Assembly: GCF_024160145.1 (NCBI RefSeq)
Contig: NZ_JAMYWQ010000011.1
Coordinates: 62,001-126,000, forward strand
Direction: 5' to 3'
DNA: 64,000 nt
From: Serratia nevei
GTDB taxonomy: Bacteria; Pseudomonadota; Gammaproteobacteria; Enterobacterales; Enterobacteriaceae
Part shown: positions 28,685 through 37,469 of the stretch, in pieces
How positions within the stretch are numbered: position 1 is the stretch's first letter
How the letters are laid out: the number at the start of each line of letters is the position of its first letter
Translations under genes and position numbers: made by a program
The notes under the pieces: generated by a model
Seen by the model: the letters and a program-made list of their open reading frames with translations, nothing else
The model's database searches: none
Told to the model about the DNA's origin: nothing

Positions 28685-29485
28685 ATGGCATTGACCCTCA
28701 AGGTACTGCTGGAAAACCGCCGCGCCGCCGGCGCCGACCCATTATTGCGGGCCAGGGCCGGGCTGAGCCTGCTGATTGAGGATGAGACGACGTCCATACT
28801 GTTCGATACCGGCCCCGACGACAGCTTTCTGCACAATGCGGCGCTGATGGGCGTCGATCTCTCCCGTATCACCGCGACGGTGCTCTCCCACGGCCACTAT
28901 GACCACTGCGGCGGCGTCGCTTGGCTGCCGGACAACAGCCGCATCATCTGCCACCCGCAGGTCGGCGATGAGCGCTATGCGGCGCTGAAGGTGCTCGGCC
29001 ACACCCGGAAAATCAAAAAGCTCTCTTTGGATATCGACTACTCACGCCACCGCATGCACTACAGCCGTGAACCGCTGGCGATCGGCGATCGCTTTATGTG
29101 GTCAGGCGAGATCGCGGTGCCCGCCCCGCGCGCCTACGGGGTGATCGCCGGGGAGAACGCAGCGGTGGATTACGTGATCGACGAAGGGGTGCTGATTTAC
29201 AAATCGGATCGCGGTCTGGTGATCGTGACCGGCTGCGGGCACCGTGGGATCGTCAATATCGTGCGCCATTGCCAGAAAATCACCGGGATCGACAGGATCC
29301 ACGCCCTGATCGGCGGTTTTCATCTGCGCTGCGCTTCCCCGCGCACGCTCTGGCGCGTCCGCCGGTTTTTACGGCAGCATCCGCCAGAAAAGATCATGGG
29401 CTGCCACTGTACCGGTGCCTGGGGCCGGCTATGGTTGCCGGAAGGGCTATCGCCCGCCACCGGCGATAGCTGGATCCTGGCATAA
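28685..29485 (+). CDS. MBL-fold metallo-hydrolase
   Basis: A 266-residue metallo-beta-lactamase-fold protein of the subgroup that includes the archaeal dihydropterin ribofuranosylaminobenzene phosphate synthase homologues. The metal motif HGHYDH is at residues 69-74; further ligands probably lie in TGCGHRGIVNIV and IGGFHL, and a late cysteine-rich stretch is GCHCTGAWG. There is no signal peptide. The substrate is unknown. It stands between mnmE and yieE on the same strand, with about 130-base gaps on either side, probably transcribed alone. Confidence 0.82.
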   Translation: MALTLKVLLENRRAAGADPLLRARAGLSLLIEDETTSILFDTGPDDSFLHNAALMGVDLSRITATVLSHGHYDHCGGVAWLPDNSRIICHPQVGDERYAALKVLGHTRKIKKLSLDIDYSRHRMHYSREPLAIGDRFMWSGEIAVPAPRAYGVIAGENAAVDYVIDEGVLIYKSDRGLVIVTGCGHRGIVNIVRHCQKITGIDRIHALIGGFHLRCASPRTLWRVRRFLRQHPPEKIMGCHCTGAWGRLWLPEGLSPATGDSWILA

Positions 29486-29618
29486 CGCCTGCGCCGCTCA
29501 TCATTGAAATCGCCAACAAATCGGATAAAACGCATAGTGTTTTTTGATGATAAATCCTCAACTTAGTCTTAATCTAACACCCCTGCGTTCTTAGCGACCC
29601 TCTGTCATGGAGTGAACA

Positions 29619-30344
29619 ATGGCGTGTCATTTTGCCCGATGGACCCCGGCCTCCGCCGTTCTGGATACCCAGAGACTCTCCGACGAAGTGATAGCCGCCA
29701 CCCGCACCTTTTCCGTTAAACGCCGCACGCGCTACCTGCAAGGGCGCATCCTGCTCGCCGAAATGATGTTCTACCTGTACGGCCTGCCGACGCTGCCTCA
29801 CATCGCCACCACCCCGACCGGCCGCCCCTGCTTCGCCGATCATCAGCTGCCCGATTTCAGCCTCGCTTACGCCAGCAACACCGTTGGCGTGCTGCTTAGC
29901 GACGAGGGCAAAGTCGGGTTGGATATCGAAGTGATGCGCGCGCGCGGAACCCGGCAAAACGCGCTGCAACACGCGCATCAGACGCCGGCAGAAAGTGCCT
30001 GGATCGGCGCGCAGGACGATCGGCTGGAGGCGGAGACTCAGCTGTGGAGCATCCGGCAAAGCGTGCTGAAAATTTCCGGCCTCGGCAACAGCGGCCAAGC
30101 TACGCTGCGTCTGCATCCCTTCTCCGGCCATCTGCGCTCCAGCGCCACGCCGGACGTTCAGGTGATGAGCGACGCCGACGAATACCTGAGCTGGGCCTGC
30201 GCCGGCAGCCCTGGGCTGGAGCGCCTGTTGTGCTGGCGTTACGAAGAGCGCGGCGGCCTGCACAAAGACGGCGAAATCTCGCCGCGCAGCCCGGCGGCCT
30301 CCTCGCGCTTCGTCAAACTGACGGGCCTGACGACCCCCGGTTAA
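29619..30344 (+). CDS. yieE: 4'-phosphopantetheinyl transferase superfamily protein YieE
   Basis: A 241-residue protein like E. coli YieE, a predicted Sfp-type phosphopantetheinyl transferase. The first metal motif VGLDIEV (D102, E104) is present. The second motif, usually WxxKEAxxK, reads WSIRQSVLKISG, so the conserved acidic residue is Gln (Q147). E. coli YieE has the same RQS, from memory. Reduced or altered activity is therefore possible, and no acyl-carrier target is nearby. GGAG is eight bases before the ATG. chrR follows 161 bases downstream, as in E. coli. Confidence 0.85.
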   Translation: MACHFARWTPASAVLDTQRLSDEVIAATRTFSVKRRTRYLQGRILLAEMMFYLYGLPTLPHIATTPTGRPCFADHQLPDFSLAYASNTVGVLLSDEGKVGLDIEVMRARGTRQNALQHAHQTPAESAWIGAQDDRLEAETQLWSIRQSVLKISGLGNSGQATLRLHPFSGHLRSSATPDVQVMSDADEYLSWACAGSPGLERLLCWRYEERGGLHKDGEISPRSPAASSRFVKLTGLTTPG

Positions 30345-30505
30345 CGCGGCGCAAAGCGGATAAAACTTTCTTTACCGCACGAATTTCTGCATTAAATTGT
30401 AAAAACAGCTAAATGTTGAGCAATCGCCTATTCTCGACCAGCGCTTTAGCCTACTATTCGCCCATGTTGTACGCTGAATCTGCTCATTCGAAAGGGAGAA
30501 TCACC

Positions 30506-31072
30506 ATGTCAGACCAAGCCTTAAAAATCGTCACTTTGCTCGGCAGCCTGCGCAAAGGCTCCTACAACGCCATGGTGGCCCGCGCCCTGCCTGGTCTGGC
30601 CCCGCAGGGCGTCACCATTGAAGCGCTGCCTTCCATCCGCGATATCCCGCTGTACGATGCCGACCTGCAACAGGCTGAAGGCTTCCCTGCCGCGGTCGAG
30701 ACGATCGCCGATCAGATCCGCCAGGCCGACGGCGTGATCATCGTCACCCCTGAATATAACTATTCCGTGCCAGGCGGGTTGAAGAACGCCATTGACTGGC
30801 TGTCGCGTTTGCCGAACCAGCCGCTGGCCGGCAAGCCGGTCGCCATTCAAACCAGCTCGATGGGACCGATCGGCGGCGCACGCTGCCAATACCACCTGCG
30901 TCAGATCCTGGTTTTCCTCGATGCGATGGTGATGAACAAGCCGGAGTTTATGGGCGGTGTAATCCAGAGCAAAGTCGATGAACAGGCCGGTGAACTGAGC
31001 GACCAGGGAACGCTGGATTTCCTGACCGGCCAGCTGTCCGCGTTCAGCGATTATATTCGCCGCGTGGAGTAA
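30506..31072 (+). CDS. chrR: NAD(P)H-dependent FMN reductase / quinone-chromate reductase ChrR
   Basis: Flavodoxin-fold FMN enzyme that reduces quinones by two electrons and can reduce chromate, protecting against oxidative stress. The 188-residue product begins MSDQALKIVTLLGSLRKGSYN, the FMN phosphate loop; TPEYNYSVPGGLKNAIDWLSR is the second signature. It follows E. coli ChrR (YieF) throughout. A frame extending upstream to 30413 exists, but the ATG at 30506 has AAAGGGAGA upstream and matches the family. Confidence 0.94.
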   Translation: MSDQALKIVTLLGSLRKGSYNAMVARALPGLAPQGVTIEALPSIRDIPLYDADLQQAEGFPAAVETIADQIRQADGVIIVTPEYNYSVPGGLKNAIDWLSRLPNQPLAGKPVAIQTSSMGPIGGARCQYHLRQILVFLDAMVMNKPEFMGGVIQSKVDEQAGELSDQGTLDFLTGQLSAFSDYIRRVE

Positions 31073-31079
31073 AGGCCTC

Positions 31080-31100
31080 GCGGCGCCCGGCGGGCGCCGC
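31080..31100 (+). terminator. Hairpin after chrR
   Basis: GCGGCGCCC (31080-31088) and GGGCGCCGC (31092-31100) form a strong nine-base stem, eight bases after the stop, but without T-run; it is probably a 3' stabiliser or weak terminator. Confidence 0.4.
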
Positions 31101-31149
31101 AGCAGGACATGAAGTCCGTCAATTCATTGAAAATTAAAGCCATAGCATC

Positions 31150-32202
31150 ATGTATTTTTTTATTTTAGCGTTGTTTTTCATTGCCATCACCAGCCCCGCG
31201 TTCGCCACAGCCATGCGCTATCCCGCCGGTGAAGAGCCGCTGGAGCTGCCTGCACACAGCGCGCTCAACGCCCAGCTGTCGCGATCCGCGCAAAACCAGG
31301 AAGATAAAAAGATCGGCGCCATGTCGCTGTACCTGACGCTGATGCGTGAAGACGGTCGCAACGTCTGGGCGCCCTATCAGTTGGCGGTATCGTCGGCGGA
31401 GAAAGGGCAAACCGAGTTGGCGGAGCGCTACCTGCAACTCAGCGCCGACCGTGGCCTGTGGTACTACTACAACCTGTTGGAGGACGACGCCTTCAACAGC
31501 ATCCAGCACTCCGCCACCTACCAATCGATCCTGGCCGCCACCAAAGCGCGCTATCTGCAGCACGCCCGCCACCATGAAGGCAAAGCCAGCTACGCAATAC
31601 CGAACGGCGAAGCGCCGGCCGAAGGCTGGCCAACGGTGATCTTCCTGCATACCTACGGCAAAGCCGCCGCCATCAGCCCCGAAGAACGGCTGCTGTTCGG
31701 CGAAATGGGCGTGGCCTACATCGAGATCAACGGCACGCAGATGCTGTCGGAAAACAGCTTCCGCTGGTCGAATTACAGCGACGAGAGCACCCAAGCCGCC
31801 ATTCAGCGTACGGTGCAACAGCTGGCTCCGCAGCTAAAGTTGAATACCCAACGGATTTACCTCAGCGCCCGCGGCCAGGGTGCGTTGCACGCCGCCAATT
31901 TGATCGCCAAGTACCCGCAGTTTTATGCCGGCGCGTTGCTGATCGCCCCCAACGGCGAGATAAAACCGGCCCAGCAGTCGCTGGCGGCACAAAAGAAAAT
32001 CGTGATGGCGTATTACGATCGGCAGAACTTCAGCGAGCAGGCGCTGGCGTTGCATTTTGCCAATCTGTTCGGGGAGGATAATCAGGTGCAGACGCTGCAC
32101 TTCGCTCAGGGAGAAGATGCCGCCGGCAGTTGGCAAACGCGCTTCAGGCGGCCGCTGCAGTGGGTATTGGATCAGGCGCCGGATGCGACGCCGGGAGTAT
32201 AA
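31150..32202 (+). CDS. Exported TPR/alpha-beta-hydrolase-like protein lacking the serine nucleophile
   Basis: A 350-residue protein with an N-terminal signal (MYFFILALFFIAITSPAFA). Residues about 55-135 look like short helical (TPR/Sel1-like) repeats. Residues about 160-345 resemble an alpha/beta-hydrolase: VIFLHTYG resembles the oxyanion strand, and IYLSARGQGALHAANLIAKYP lies where the nucleophile elbow should be. There the expected G-x-S-x-G reads A-R-G-Q-G, so the serine is replaced by glycine (G242). It may be a non-catalytic relative. Function and partners are unknown. The ribosome site is weak. The gene is convergent with adeP. Confidence 0.72.
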   Translation: MYFFILALFFIAITSPAFATAMRYPAGEEPLELPAHSALNAQLSRSAQNQEDKKIGAMSLYLTLMREDGRNVWAPYQLAVSSAEKGQTELAERYLQLSADRGLWYYYNLLEDDAFNSIQHSATYQSILAATKARYLQHARHHEGKASYAIPNGEAPAEGWPTVIFLHTYGKAAAISPEERLLFGEMGVAYIEINGTQMLSENSFRWSNYSDESTQAAIQRTVQQLAPQLKLNTQRIYLSARGQGALHAANLIAKYPQFYAGALLIAPNGEIKPAQQSLAAQKKIVMAYYDRQNFSEQALALHFANLFGEDNQVQTLHFAQGEDAAGSWQTRFRRPLQWVLDQAPDATPGV

Positions 32203-32209
32203 GGTTTCA

Positions 32210-32229
32210 GGGCCGACAGGCGTCGGCCC
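32210..32229. terminator. Hairpin between convergent genes before adeP
   Basis: GGGCCGAC (32210-32217) and GTCGGCCC (32222-32229) with an AGGC loop, in the 35-base gap between the two stops; no T-run. Confidence 0.45.
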
Positions 32230-32237
32230 CTTGGCGG

Positions 32238-33575
32238 TCAATGGCCGTCGACGAAGACGATCTTCAGCACGAACAGCAGCGCCACCACCACCACGCACGG
32301 GCTGATTTCACGCCAGCGCCCGGTGCCGATCTTCATCACGCAGTAGGAGATAAAACCGAGCGCAATACCTTCGGTGATCGAGAAACTGAACGGCATCATC
32401 ACCGCGGTGACAAACGCCGGTACCGCTTCAGTCAGATCGTCCCACTTCACCCGCGCCAGGCTGGAGGTCATCAGCACGCCGACGTAGATCAGCGCGCCGG
32501 CGGCGGCGTAAGCCGGCACCATGCCCGCCAGCGGCGACAGGAAGATCACCAGCAGGAACAGCAGGCCGGTGACCACCGCCGTCAAACCGGTGCGGCCGCC
32601 GACGGCGACGCCGGACGAGCTTTCGATGTAAGCGGTCACGGAAGAGGTACCCGCCAGCGAACCGGCCACCGAGCTGATGCTGTCGACGTACAGCGCCTGC
32701 TTCATGCGCGGGAACTTGCCCTGGCTGTCGGTCAGGCCGGCTTTATCGGTGACGCCGATCAGCGTGCCGGAAGAGTCGAACAGGTTCACCAGCATAAACG
32801 AGAAGATGACCCCGGCCAGCCCGATGTTCAGCGCGCCGGCCACGTCGACCTGGCCCACTACCGAGGTGATGCTCGGCGGCAGGGAGAACAGGCCGCCGTA
32901 TTTCACGTCGCCCAGCATCCAGCCGATCAGGGTGGTGACCACGATCGACACCAGCACTGCCGCGTGGAAGTTGCGCGAAGAGAGCACGGCGATGATGAAG
33001 AAGCCAAGCGCGCCCAGCAGCACGTTGTGCGAGGTCAGGCTGCCGATGGTTACCAGCGTGTCCGGGTTGGCCACTACGATGCCGGCGTTTTTCAGCCCCA
33101 TCATGCCGATGAACAGACCGATGCCGCTGGTGATGCCGACCCGCAGGCTGACCGGAATGTTGGCGATCATCCAGTAGCGGATGCGGAAAATGGTCAGCAG
33201 CAGCAGGCCGACCGCTCCCCAGAAGATGGCGCCCATGCCCACCTGCCAGGAGATGCCCATCGCCCCGACCACCACGAAGGCGAAGAAGGCGTTCAGGCCC
33301 ATCGCCGGCGCCAGCGCCACCGGCAGGTTCGCCAGCAGGCCCATAAAGATGCTGCCGAAGGCGGCGATCAAACAGGTGGTGACAAATACCGCCTGGGTAT
33401 CCATGCCCGCCGCGCCCAAAATTTGAGGGTTAACGAACACGATATACACCATGGTGAGGAAGGTAGTGATACCGGCAATCGTTTCCGTACGCGCCGTCGT
33501 GCCATGTTGCTTGAGTTTAAACACGCGCCCAAGCAAGCCTTGCTCAGCGTCAAGGCCAGATACTGGTTTGGTCAT
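32238..33575 (-). CDS. adeP: Adenine permease AdeP (NCS2/AzgA family)
   Basis: Proton-driven purine transporter of the inner membrane. The 445-residue protein has about 12-14 hydrophobic segments and the AzgA-subfamily signatures GLNAFFAFVVV, VNLFDSSGTLIGV and GTSSVTAYIESSSGVAVGGRTGLTAV. Best match in memory is E. coli AdeP (YieG), which is also located between chrR and yieH. I looked for a PurR operator in the 234 bases upstream and found none convincing. Confidence 0.93.
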   Translation of the reverse strand: MTKPVSGLDAEQGLLGRVFKLKQHGTTARTETIAGITTFLTMVYIVFVNPQILGAAGMDTQAVFVTTCLIAAFGSIFMGLLANLPVALAPAMGLNAFFAFVVVGAMGISWQVGMGAIFWGAVGLLLLTIFRIRYWMIANIPVSLRVGITSGIGLFIGMMGLKNAGIVVANPDTLVTIGSLTSHNVLLGALGFFIIAVLSSRNFHAAVLVSIVVTTLIGWMLGDVKYGGLFSLPPSITSVVGQVDVAGALNIGLAGVIFSFMLVNLFDSSGTLIGVTDKAGLTDSQGKFPRMKQALYVDSISSVAGSLAGTSSVTAYIESSSGVAVGGRTGLTAVVTGLLFLLVIFLSPLAGMVPAYAAAGALIYVGVLMTSSLARVKWDDLTEAVPAFVTAVMMPFSFSITEGIALGFISYCVMKIGTGRWREISPCVVVVALLFVLKIVFVDGH

Positions 33576-33809
33576 TATCAGAATTCCGAAAATGGGAATG
33601 GACAGTCGCCGGCTATCCTATAACAAAAAGTGGGGCTTTTGACGCCGGTCACCGGTTTTTTTCGCCGTCTTTACGGCTAAACGCGTCAACGGCTTGTATT
33701 TACAGGCATTCATCCCCCGTTGCCGCCCGCTGCGTTGCCGTTTGCCGGCACGGCCGATAAAATGGCCTATCGCCTCTCTTACCTTACCCGCTAAAAAACA
33801 GGAATCCGC

Positions 33810-34214
33810 ATGTCTTCGACCTTTATCGATAAGCTCGCATTGATCACGCTGAAAGATGACAAAGTGGCGCTGGTGCGTTCACACAATAAGACGCTGTTTT
33901 ATGTCCCGGGCGGAAAGCGCGAAGCGGGTGAAACCGACGAGCAGGCGCTGTGCCGCGAAATCGACGAAGAGCTGACCGTCACGCTGCAGCCGAACTCCAT
34001 CGCGTTTTACGGCGAGTTCAGCGGCCCGGCGGACGGCAAGCAGGACGGCACCCAGGTGCGCATTCGCTGCTATCGGGCCGACTTTACCGGGCAGCCGCAG
34101 CCGGCCGCCGAAATCGCCGAACTGAGGTGGTGCGACAGCCGCGACTTGCCGCACTGCTCACACGTCGCCGCACTGATTTTGCACGATCTCAAGGCGCGTA
34201 ACCTGATCAAGTGA
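33810..34214 (+). CDS. Nudix hydrolase
   Basis: A 134-residue single-domain Nudix protein. The Nudix box runs from G35 to V57 (GKREAGETDEQALCREIDEE), with the metal-binding REIDEE intact; the usual glycine after EE-x is replaced by threonine. It should hydrolyse a nucleoside diphosphate linked to another moiety, but the substrate is unknown. It precedes yieH by 46 bases on the same strand and may be co-transcribed with it. Confidence 0.88.
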   Translation: MSSTFIDKLALITLKDDKVALVRSHNKTLFYVPGGKREAGETDEQALCREIDEELTVTLQPNSIAFYGEFSGPADGKQDGTQVRIRCYRADFTGQPQPAAEIAELRWCDSRDLPHCSHVAALILHDLKARNLIK

Positions 34215-34260
34215 TCGCTGAGCGGCCTCAGCGGCGCTAACCCGAAGGAGCCTGTTCCGC

Positions 34261-34929
34261 ATGAATCAGATTGACTGCATTTTGTTCGACTGCGACGGCA
34301 CGCTGGTGGACAGCGAAGTGCTGTGCAGCAAAGCCTATGTGCACATGTTCGCCCGCTACGGCATTCACCTGTCGCTGGAAGAGGTGTTCAAGAAATACAA
34401 AGGGGTGAAGCTGTACGAGATCATCGATCGGGTCAACGCCGAGCAGGGCACCGATCTGGCCAAAGAGGCGCTGGAGCCGCTGTATCGGCAGGAGGTGGCG
34501 CGGCTGTTCGACAGCGAATTACAGCAGATTGCCGGCGCCCGCGAGCTGCTGGCGCAGGTGACGGTGCCTGTCTGCACCGTCTCCAACGGGCCGGTCAGCA
34601 AGATGCAGCACTCGCTCGGCCTGACCGGCATGCTGCGCTATTTTGATGACCGGTTGTTCAGTGGCTATGACCTGCAGCGCTGGAAGCCGGATCCGGCGAT
34701 CGTGTTTCACGCCGCCGAAAAGATGCAGGTGCCGGTGACGCGTTGCATCCTGGTGGATGACTCGCCCGCCGGCGCCCAGGCCGGCATCAATGCCGGCATT
34801 CCGGTCTTTTACTTCTGTGCCGATCCGCATAACCCGCCGATCGACCACCCGCTGGTGACGACGTTTGACGACCTGGCCCAGCTGCCCGCGCTGTGGCGCG
34901 AACGCGGCTGGCGGCTGACGGCCGATTAA
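34261..34929 (+). CDS. yieH: HAD-family 6-phosphogluconate phosphatase YieH
   Basis: A 222-residue HAD phosphatase matching E. coli YieH, which acts on 6-phosphogluconate. Motif I is FDCDGTLVDSE (D9, D11), motif II TVSNGP, motif III the lysine in RWKPDPAIV, and motif IV VDDSPAG. The helical cap lies at about residues 15-85. Its stop overlaps the convergent permease gene by four bases. AAGGAG lies upstream of the ATG. Confidence 0.92.
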   Translation: MNQIDCILFDCDGTLVDSEVLCSKAYVHMFARYGIHLSLEEVFKKYKGVKLYEIIDRVNAEQGTDLAKEALEPLYRQEVARLFDSELQQIAGARELLAQVTVPVCTVSNGPVSKMQHSLGLTGMLRYFDDRLFSGYDLQRWKPDPAIVFHAAEKMQVPVTRCILVDDSPAGAQAGINAGIPVFYFCADPHNPPIDHPLVTTFDDLAQLPALWRERGWRLTAD

Positions 34930-35666
34930 CTGGCCGGCAACGGCGGCTTGTTGCGCCACCAGCGCCAGGACCGCTTCAGCGCGCGGGTTTGCGCGCCGAA
35001 GCGGCGGTTGACCGCGTTGGCCAGCAGATCGAGCGCCAGGCAGAACACGAAATAGACCAGCGCCACGAACAGGAACACTTCCATCGGGTAGACCATGCTG
35101 CGGTTGTTGACCTGGGTCGCCAGGAAGGTCAGTTCGCCAACGCCGACGATATAAGCCAGCGAGGTGTCTTTGATCAGGGAAATCCACTGGTTGATGAACG
35201 ACGGCACCATCATGCGCAGCGCCTGCGGCAGCACGATCATGCGCAGCGTCTGCCAGCGGGTCAGCCCCAGAGAAAGCCCGGCCTGCCACTGGCCGGGGCC
35301 GATCGCGGCGATGCCGGCCTTCACCGCGTGGGCCAGATAGGCCGAGGCGATCAGCGCCAGCGCGCACACCACGGTAGTGATTTCCGGGATCTCGACGCCA
35401 AACACCATCGGCAGCAGGAAATAGGTCCAGAAGATCAGCATGATGACCGGAATGGCGCGGAAAAAGCCCAGCACCGCCGCCAGCAATCCGGCGGCGACGC
35501 CGCGCGACATCGCCAGCGCCACGCCGAGTAAGGTGCCGAGCACCGCCGAAGCCACGCCGGCCATCAGGCTGATCGCCAACGTCAGCGCCGCGCCGCCCAG
35601 CGGCCCGTCCGGCCAGGTGCCCCACAGCAGGTAGCCCAGGTTATCGTGAATTACGCTGAAATCCAT
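34926..35666 (-). CDS. Amino-acid ABC transporter permease (GltK/HisM type)
   Basis: A 246-residue inner-membrane permease of the polar amino-acid family, with about five hydrophobic segments and the EAA loop (HAVKAGIAAIGPGQWQAGLSLGLTRWQTLRMIVLPQALR). It starts at 35666 (MDFSVIHDNLGYLL), one base after the stop of the other permease; a longer frame would run into that gene. It is the last gene of the binding protein-permease-permease cluster. No ATPase gene follows. Confidence 0.88.
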   Translation of the reverse strand: MDFSVIHDNLGYLLWGTWPDGPLGGAALTLAISLMAGVASAVLGTLLGVALAMSRGVAAGLLAAVLGFFRAIPVIMLIFWTYFLLPMVFGVEIPEITTVVCALALIASAYLAHAVKAGIAAIGPGQWQAGLSLGLTRWQTLRMIVLPQALRMMVPSFINQWISLIKDTSLAYIVGVGELTFLATQVNNRSMVYPMEVFLFVALVYFVFCLALDLLANAVNRRFGAQTRALKRSWRWWRNKPPLPAS

Positions 35667-35667
35667 C

Positions 35668-36381
35668 TCAATGCCCCCCCAGCGGTTTACGCTGTTGGCG
35701 CCACATGCCCCAGCCTTCCAGCAGCGCGATGATGGCGATATACAGCACCGTCGCCACGCCGAACGCCTGGAAGGTACGCAACGTTTCGGTTTCGACCTGA
35801 CGCGAGGCGTAAGAGAGTTCGGCAACGCCGATCGCCATGGTCAGCGACGAGTTCTTGATCACGTTCATGTATTGGCCCAGCAGCGGCGGCAGCGCGATTT
35901 TCAGCGCCTGCGGCAGCACCACGTAGCGCATCGCCTGCCAGCCGGTCAGCCCCAGCGCTTGGGCGGCATATTTCTGCCCGCCGGCGACGCCGCGAATACC
36001 GGAACGGATCTCTTCAGCGATAAAGGCGGTGGAGTAGAGCGTCAGGCCGAAGAAACCGGCGAGAAACTCGAACGACGGCCACTCAAGCGGGCCAACCTGA
36101 TGGGCGCTGTTCAGCCACTGCATGGCGGCGGACGGCAGGATCTGGCCGGCGGCGAAGTACCAAAAGAACAGCTGCACCAGCAGCGGCGTATTGCGAAACA
36201 GCGAGCTGTACCCCATCGCCAGCCACCGCAACGGCCGCAGGCTGCTGTCGCGCATCGCCGCCAGCACAAAGCCCAGCAGCGTGGCGGCCAGGCCCGCGCA
36301 GGCGGAAAGCCACAGCGTCAGCAGAAAACCGTGCCACAGCCAGCTCAGGTATTGCGGCGCCAGCAGCCAGTCCAGGTTCAT
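35668..36381 (-). CDS. Amino-acid ABC transporter permease (GltJ type)
   Basis: A 237-residue permease with the same architecture as its partner; the EAA loop is GIRGVAGGQKYAAQALGLTGWQAMRYVVLPQALK. The two permeases probably form the heterodimeric channel of a glutamate/aspartate-type importer. Start at 36381 gives MNLDWLLAPQYLSWLW; a nine-residue longer frame is less likely. It is separated from the binding-protein gene by 80 bases containing a stable hairpin. Confidence 0.88.
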   Translation of the reverse strand: MNLDWLLAPQYLSWLWHGFLLTLWLSACAGLAATLLGFVLAAMRDSSLRPLRWLAMGYSSLFRNTPLLVQLFFWYFAAGQILPSAAMQWLNSAHQVGPLEWPSFEFLAGFFGLTLYSTAFIAEEIRSGIRGVAGGQKYAAQALGLTGWQAMRYVVLPQALKIALPPLLGQYMNVIKNSSLTMAIGVAELSYASRQVETETLRTFQAFGVATVLYIAIIALLEGWGMWRQQRKPLGGH

Positions 36382-36409
36382 GTTCAATCCTTGTCTTGCA
36401 GAATGCATC

Positions 36410-36433
36410 AGGGGCGCAGCAAGCTGCGCCCCT
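36410..36433 (-). other. Hairpin between binding-protein and permease genes
   Basis: AGGGGCGCAG (36410-36419) and CTGCGCCCCT (36424-36433) form a perfect ten-base stem with a CAAG loop. Stems here commonly protect the binding-protein message and lower downstream permease expression. Confidence 0.65.
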
Positions 36434-36461
36434 CCGCACCGATCTCACCGCGGGTGGATCG

Positions 36462-37301
36462 TCAGGCTTTAGGCTGCTGATCCAAAGGCGCGATTTTGAA
36501 ATCGCCGCGCGGTTGGGCGGATTTGGTTTCCGGGCCGAACCAGCGATCGTAAATCTTAACCGCTTCGCCGTCTTTTTCCAGCTTGATCAACGTCTCGTTC
36601 ACCACGGCGGTCAGGCGATCTTCGCCCTTGGGAATGCCGACGCCCTGATACTCTTTGGTCAGGCTGAACGGCGAAATCTCAAATTCCGCCTTCTGCGCCG
36701 CCGGCAGGTTGCCGAGCAGGCCGACCAGCTTGGCGTCGTCCTGGGTGATCGCCTGCACGTTGCCGTTGCGCAGCGCCACGAACGCCAGCGGGGTGTCGTC
36801 GTAGGAGATCACTTTCGCCGTCGGGAAACGCTCGCGCAGGGTGATTTCCTGCACCGTGCCCTTGTCCGCGCCAATGCGCAGTTTCTTGATGTCTTCCGGG
36901 GTTTTCAACACGCCTTTACGGGCAATGAATTTCTGGCCGGTGGCGAAGTACGGCACGCTGAAGTTCACTTCCTTGGCGCGCTCGTCGGTAATGGTAAAGT
37001 TGGCGGCGATCAGGTCAACCTTCTTCGACACCAGCAACGGAATGCGGTTGGCCGGGTTGGTGGCGCGCAGCTCCACTTTTACGCCCAGCGCTTTGCCGAT
37101 CGCATCGGCGACGTCCACATCGTAGCCCACCAGCTTCTTGCTCTGCGGATCGATGTAACCGAACGGCGGGTTGCTGTCGAACACCGCGATGCGCACCACG
37201 CCGGCTTGCTTGATATCGTCAAGTTTGTCCGCGTGCGCGGCGCCGGCGGCGAGGCCGGTCAGACTGGCTAACAACGTGAAGGCCAAAGCGCGATGTTTCA
37301 T
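36462..37301 (-). CDS. Amino-acid ABC transporter substrate-binding protein
   Basis: A 279-residue periplasmic binding protein of cluster 3. Signal peptide MKHRALAFTLLASLTGLAAGAAHA is followed by DKLDDIKQAGVVRIAVF. Ligand contacts expected in SNPPFGYID, ANFTITDERAKEVNFSVPY and the R-containing IGADKGTVQE region (here the usual arginine position holds G-A-D-K) suggest polar amino acids such as glutamate or aspartate. First gene of a three-gene operon with two permeases. Specificity is inferred at family level only. Confidence 0.88.
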   Translation of the reverse strand: MKHRALAFTLLASLTGLAAGAAHADKLDDIKQAGVVRIAVFDSNPPFGYIDPQSKKLVGYDVDVADAIGKALGVKVELRATNPANRIPLLVSKKVDLIAANFTITDERAKEVNFSVPYFATGQKFIARKGVLKTPEDIKKLRIGADKGTVQEITLRERFPTAKVISYDDTPLAFVALRNGNVQAITQDDAKLVGLLGNLPAAQKAEFEISPFSLTKEYQGVGIPKGEDRLTAVVNETLIKLEKDGEAVKIYDRWFGPETKSAQPRGDFKIAPLDQQPKA

Positions 37302-37423
37302 AGAAAGCTCCTAAGTGGTTGATGTCCTGCTGGCGGATAAGCTAGCAAGCGCCACATAGGTCAGGAAATAATATAAAAAGCTATATTTATAACCTTTTTA
37401 TCTTTACGCGCTTAAGATGGAAT

Positions 37424-37447
37424 AAAGGCGCGGGAAACCGCGCCTTT
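37424..37447 (-). terminator. Terminator of the pstSCAB-phoU operon
   Basis: AAAGGCGCGG (37424-37433) and CCGCGCCTTT (37438-37447) form a ten-base stem around GAAA, 22 bases after the phoU stop. Confidence 0.75.
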
Positions 37448-37469
37448 GAAGGATATTACCCGGAAAGGG

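Noticed and set aside
33576..33809. PurR operator upstream of adeP
   Set aside because: The only resembling stretch (around 33730-33745, GCGTTGCCGTTTGCCG) lacks the symmetric CGNAAACGNTTNCG core and lies far from the adeP start.
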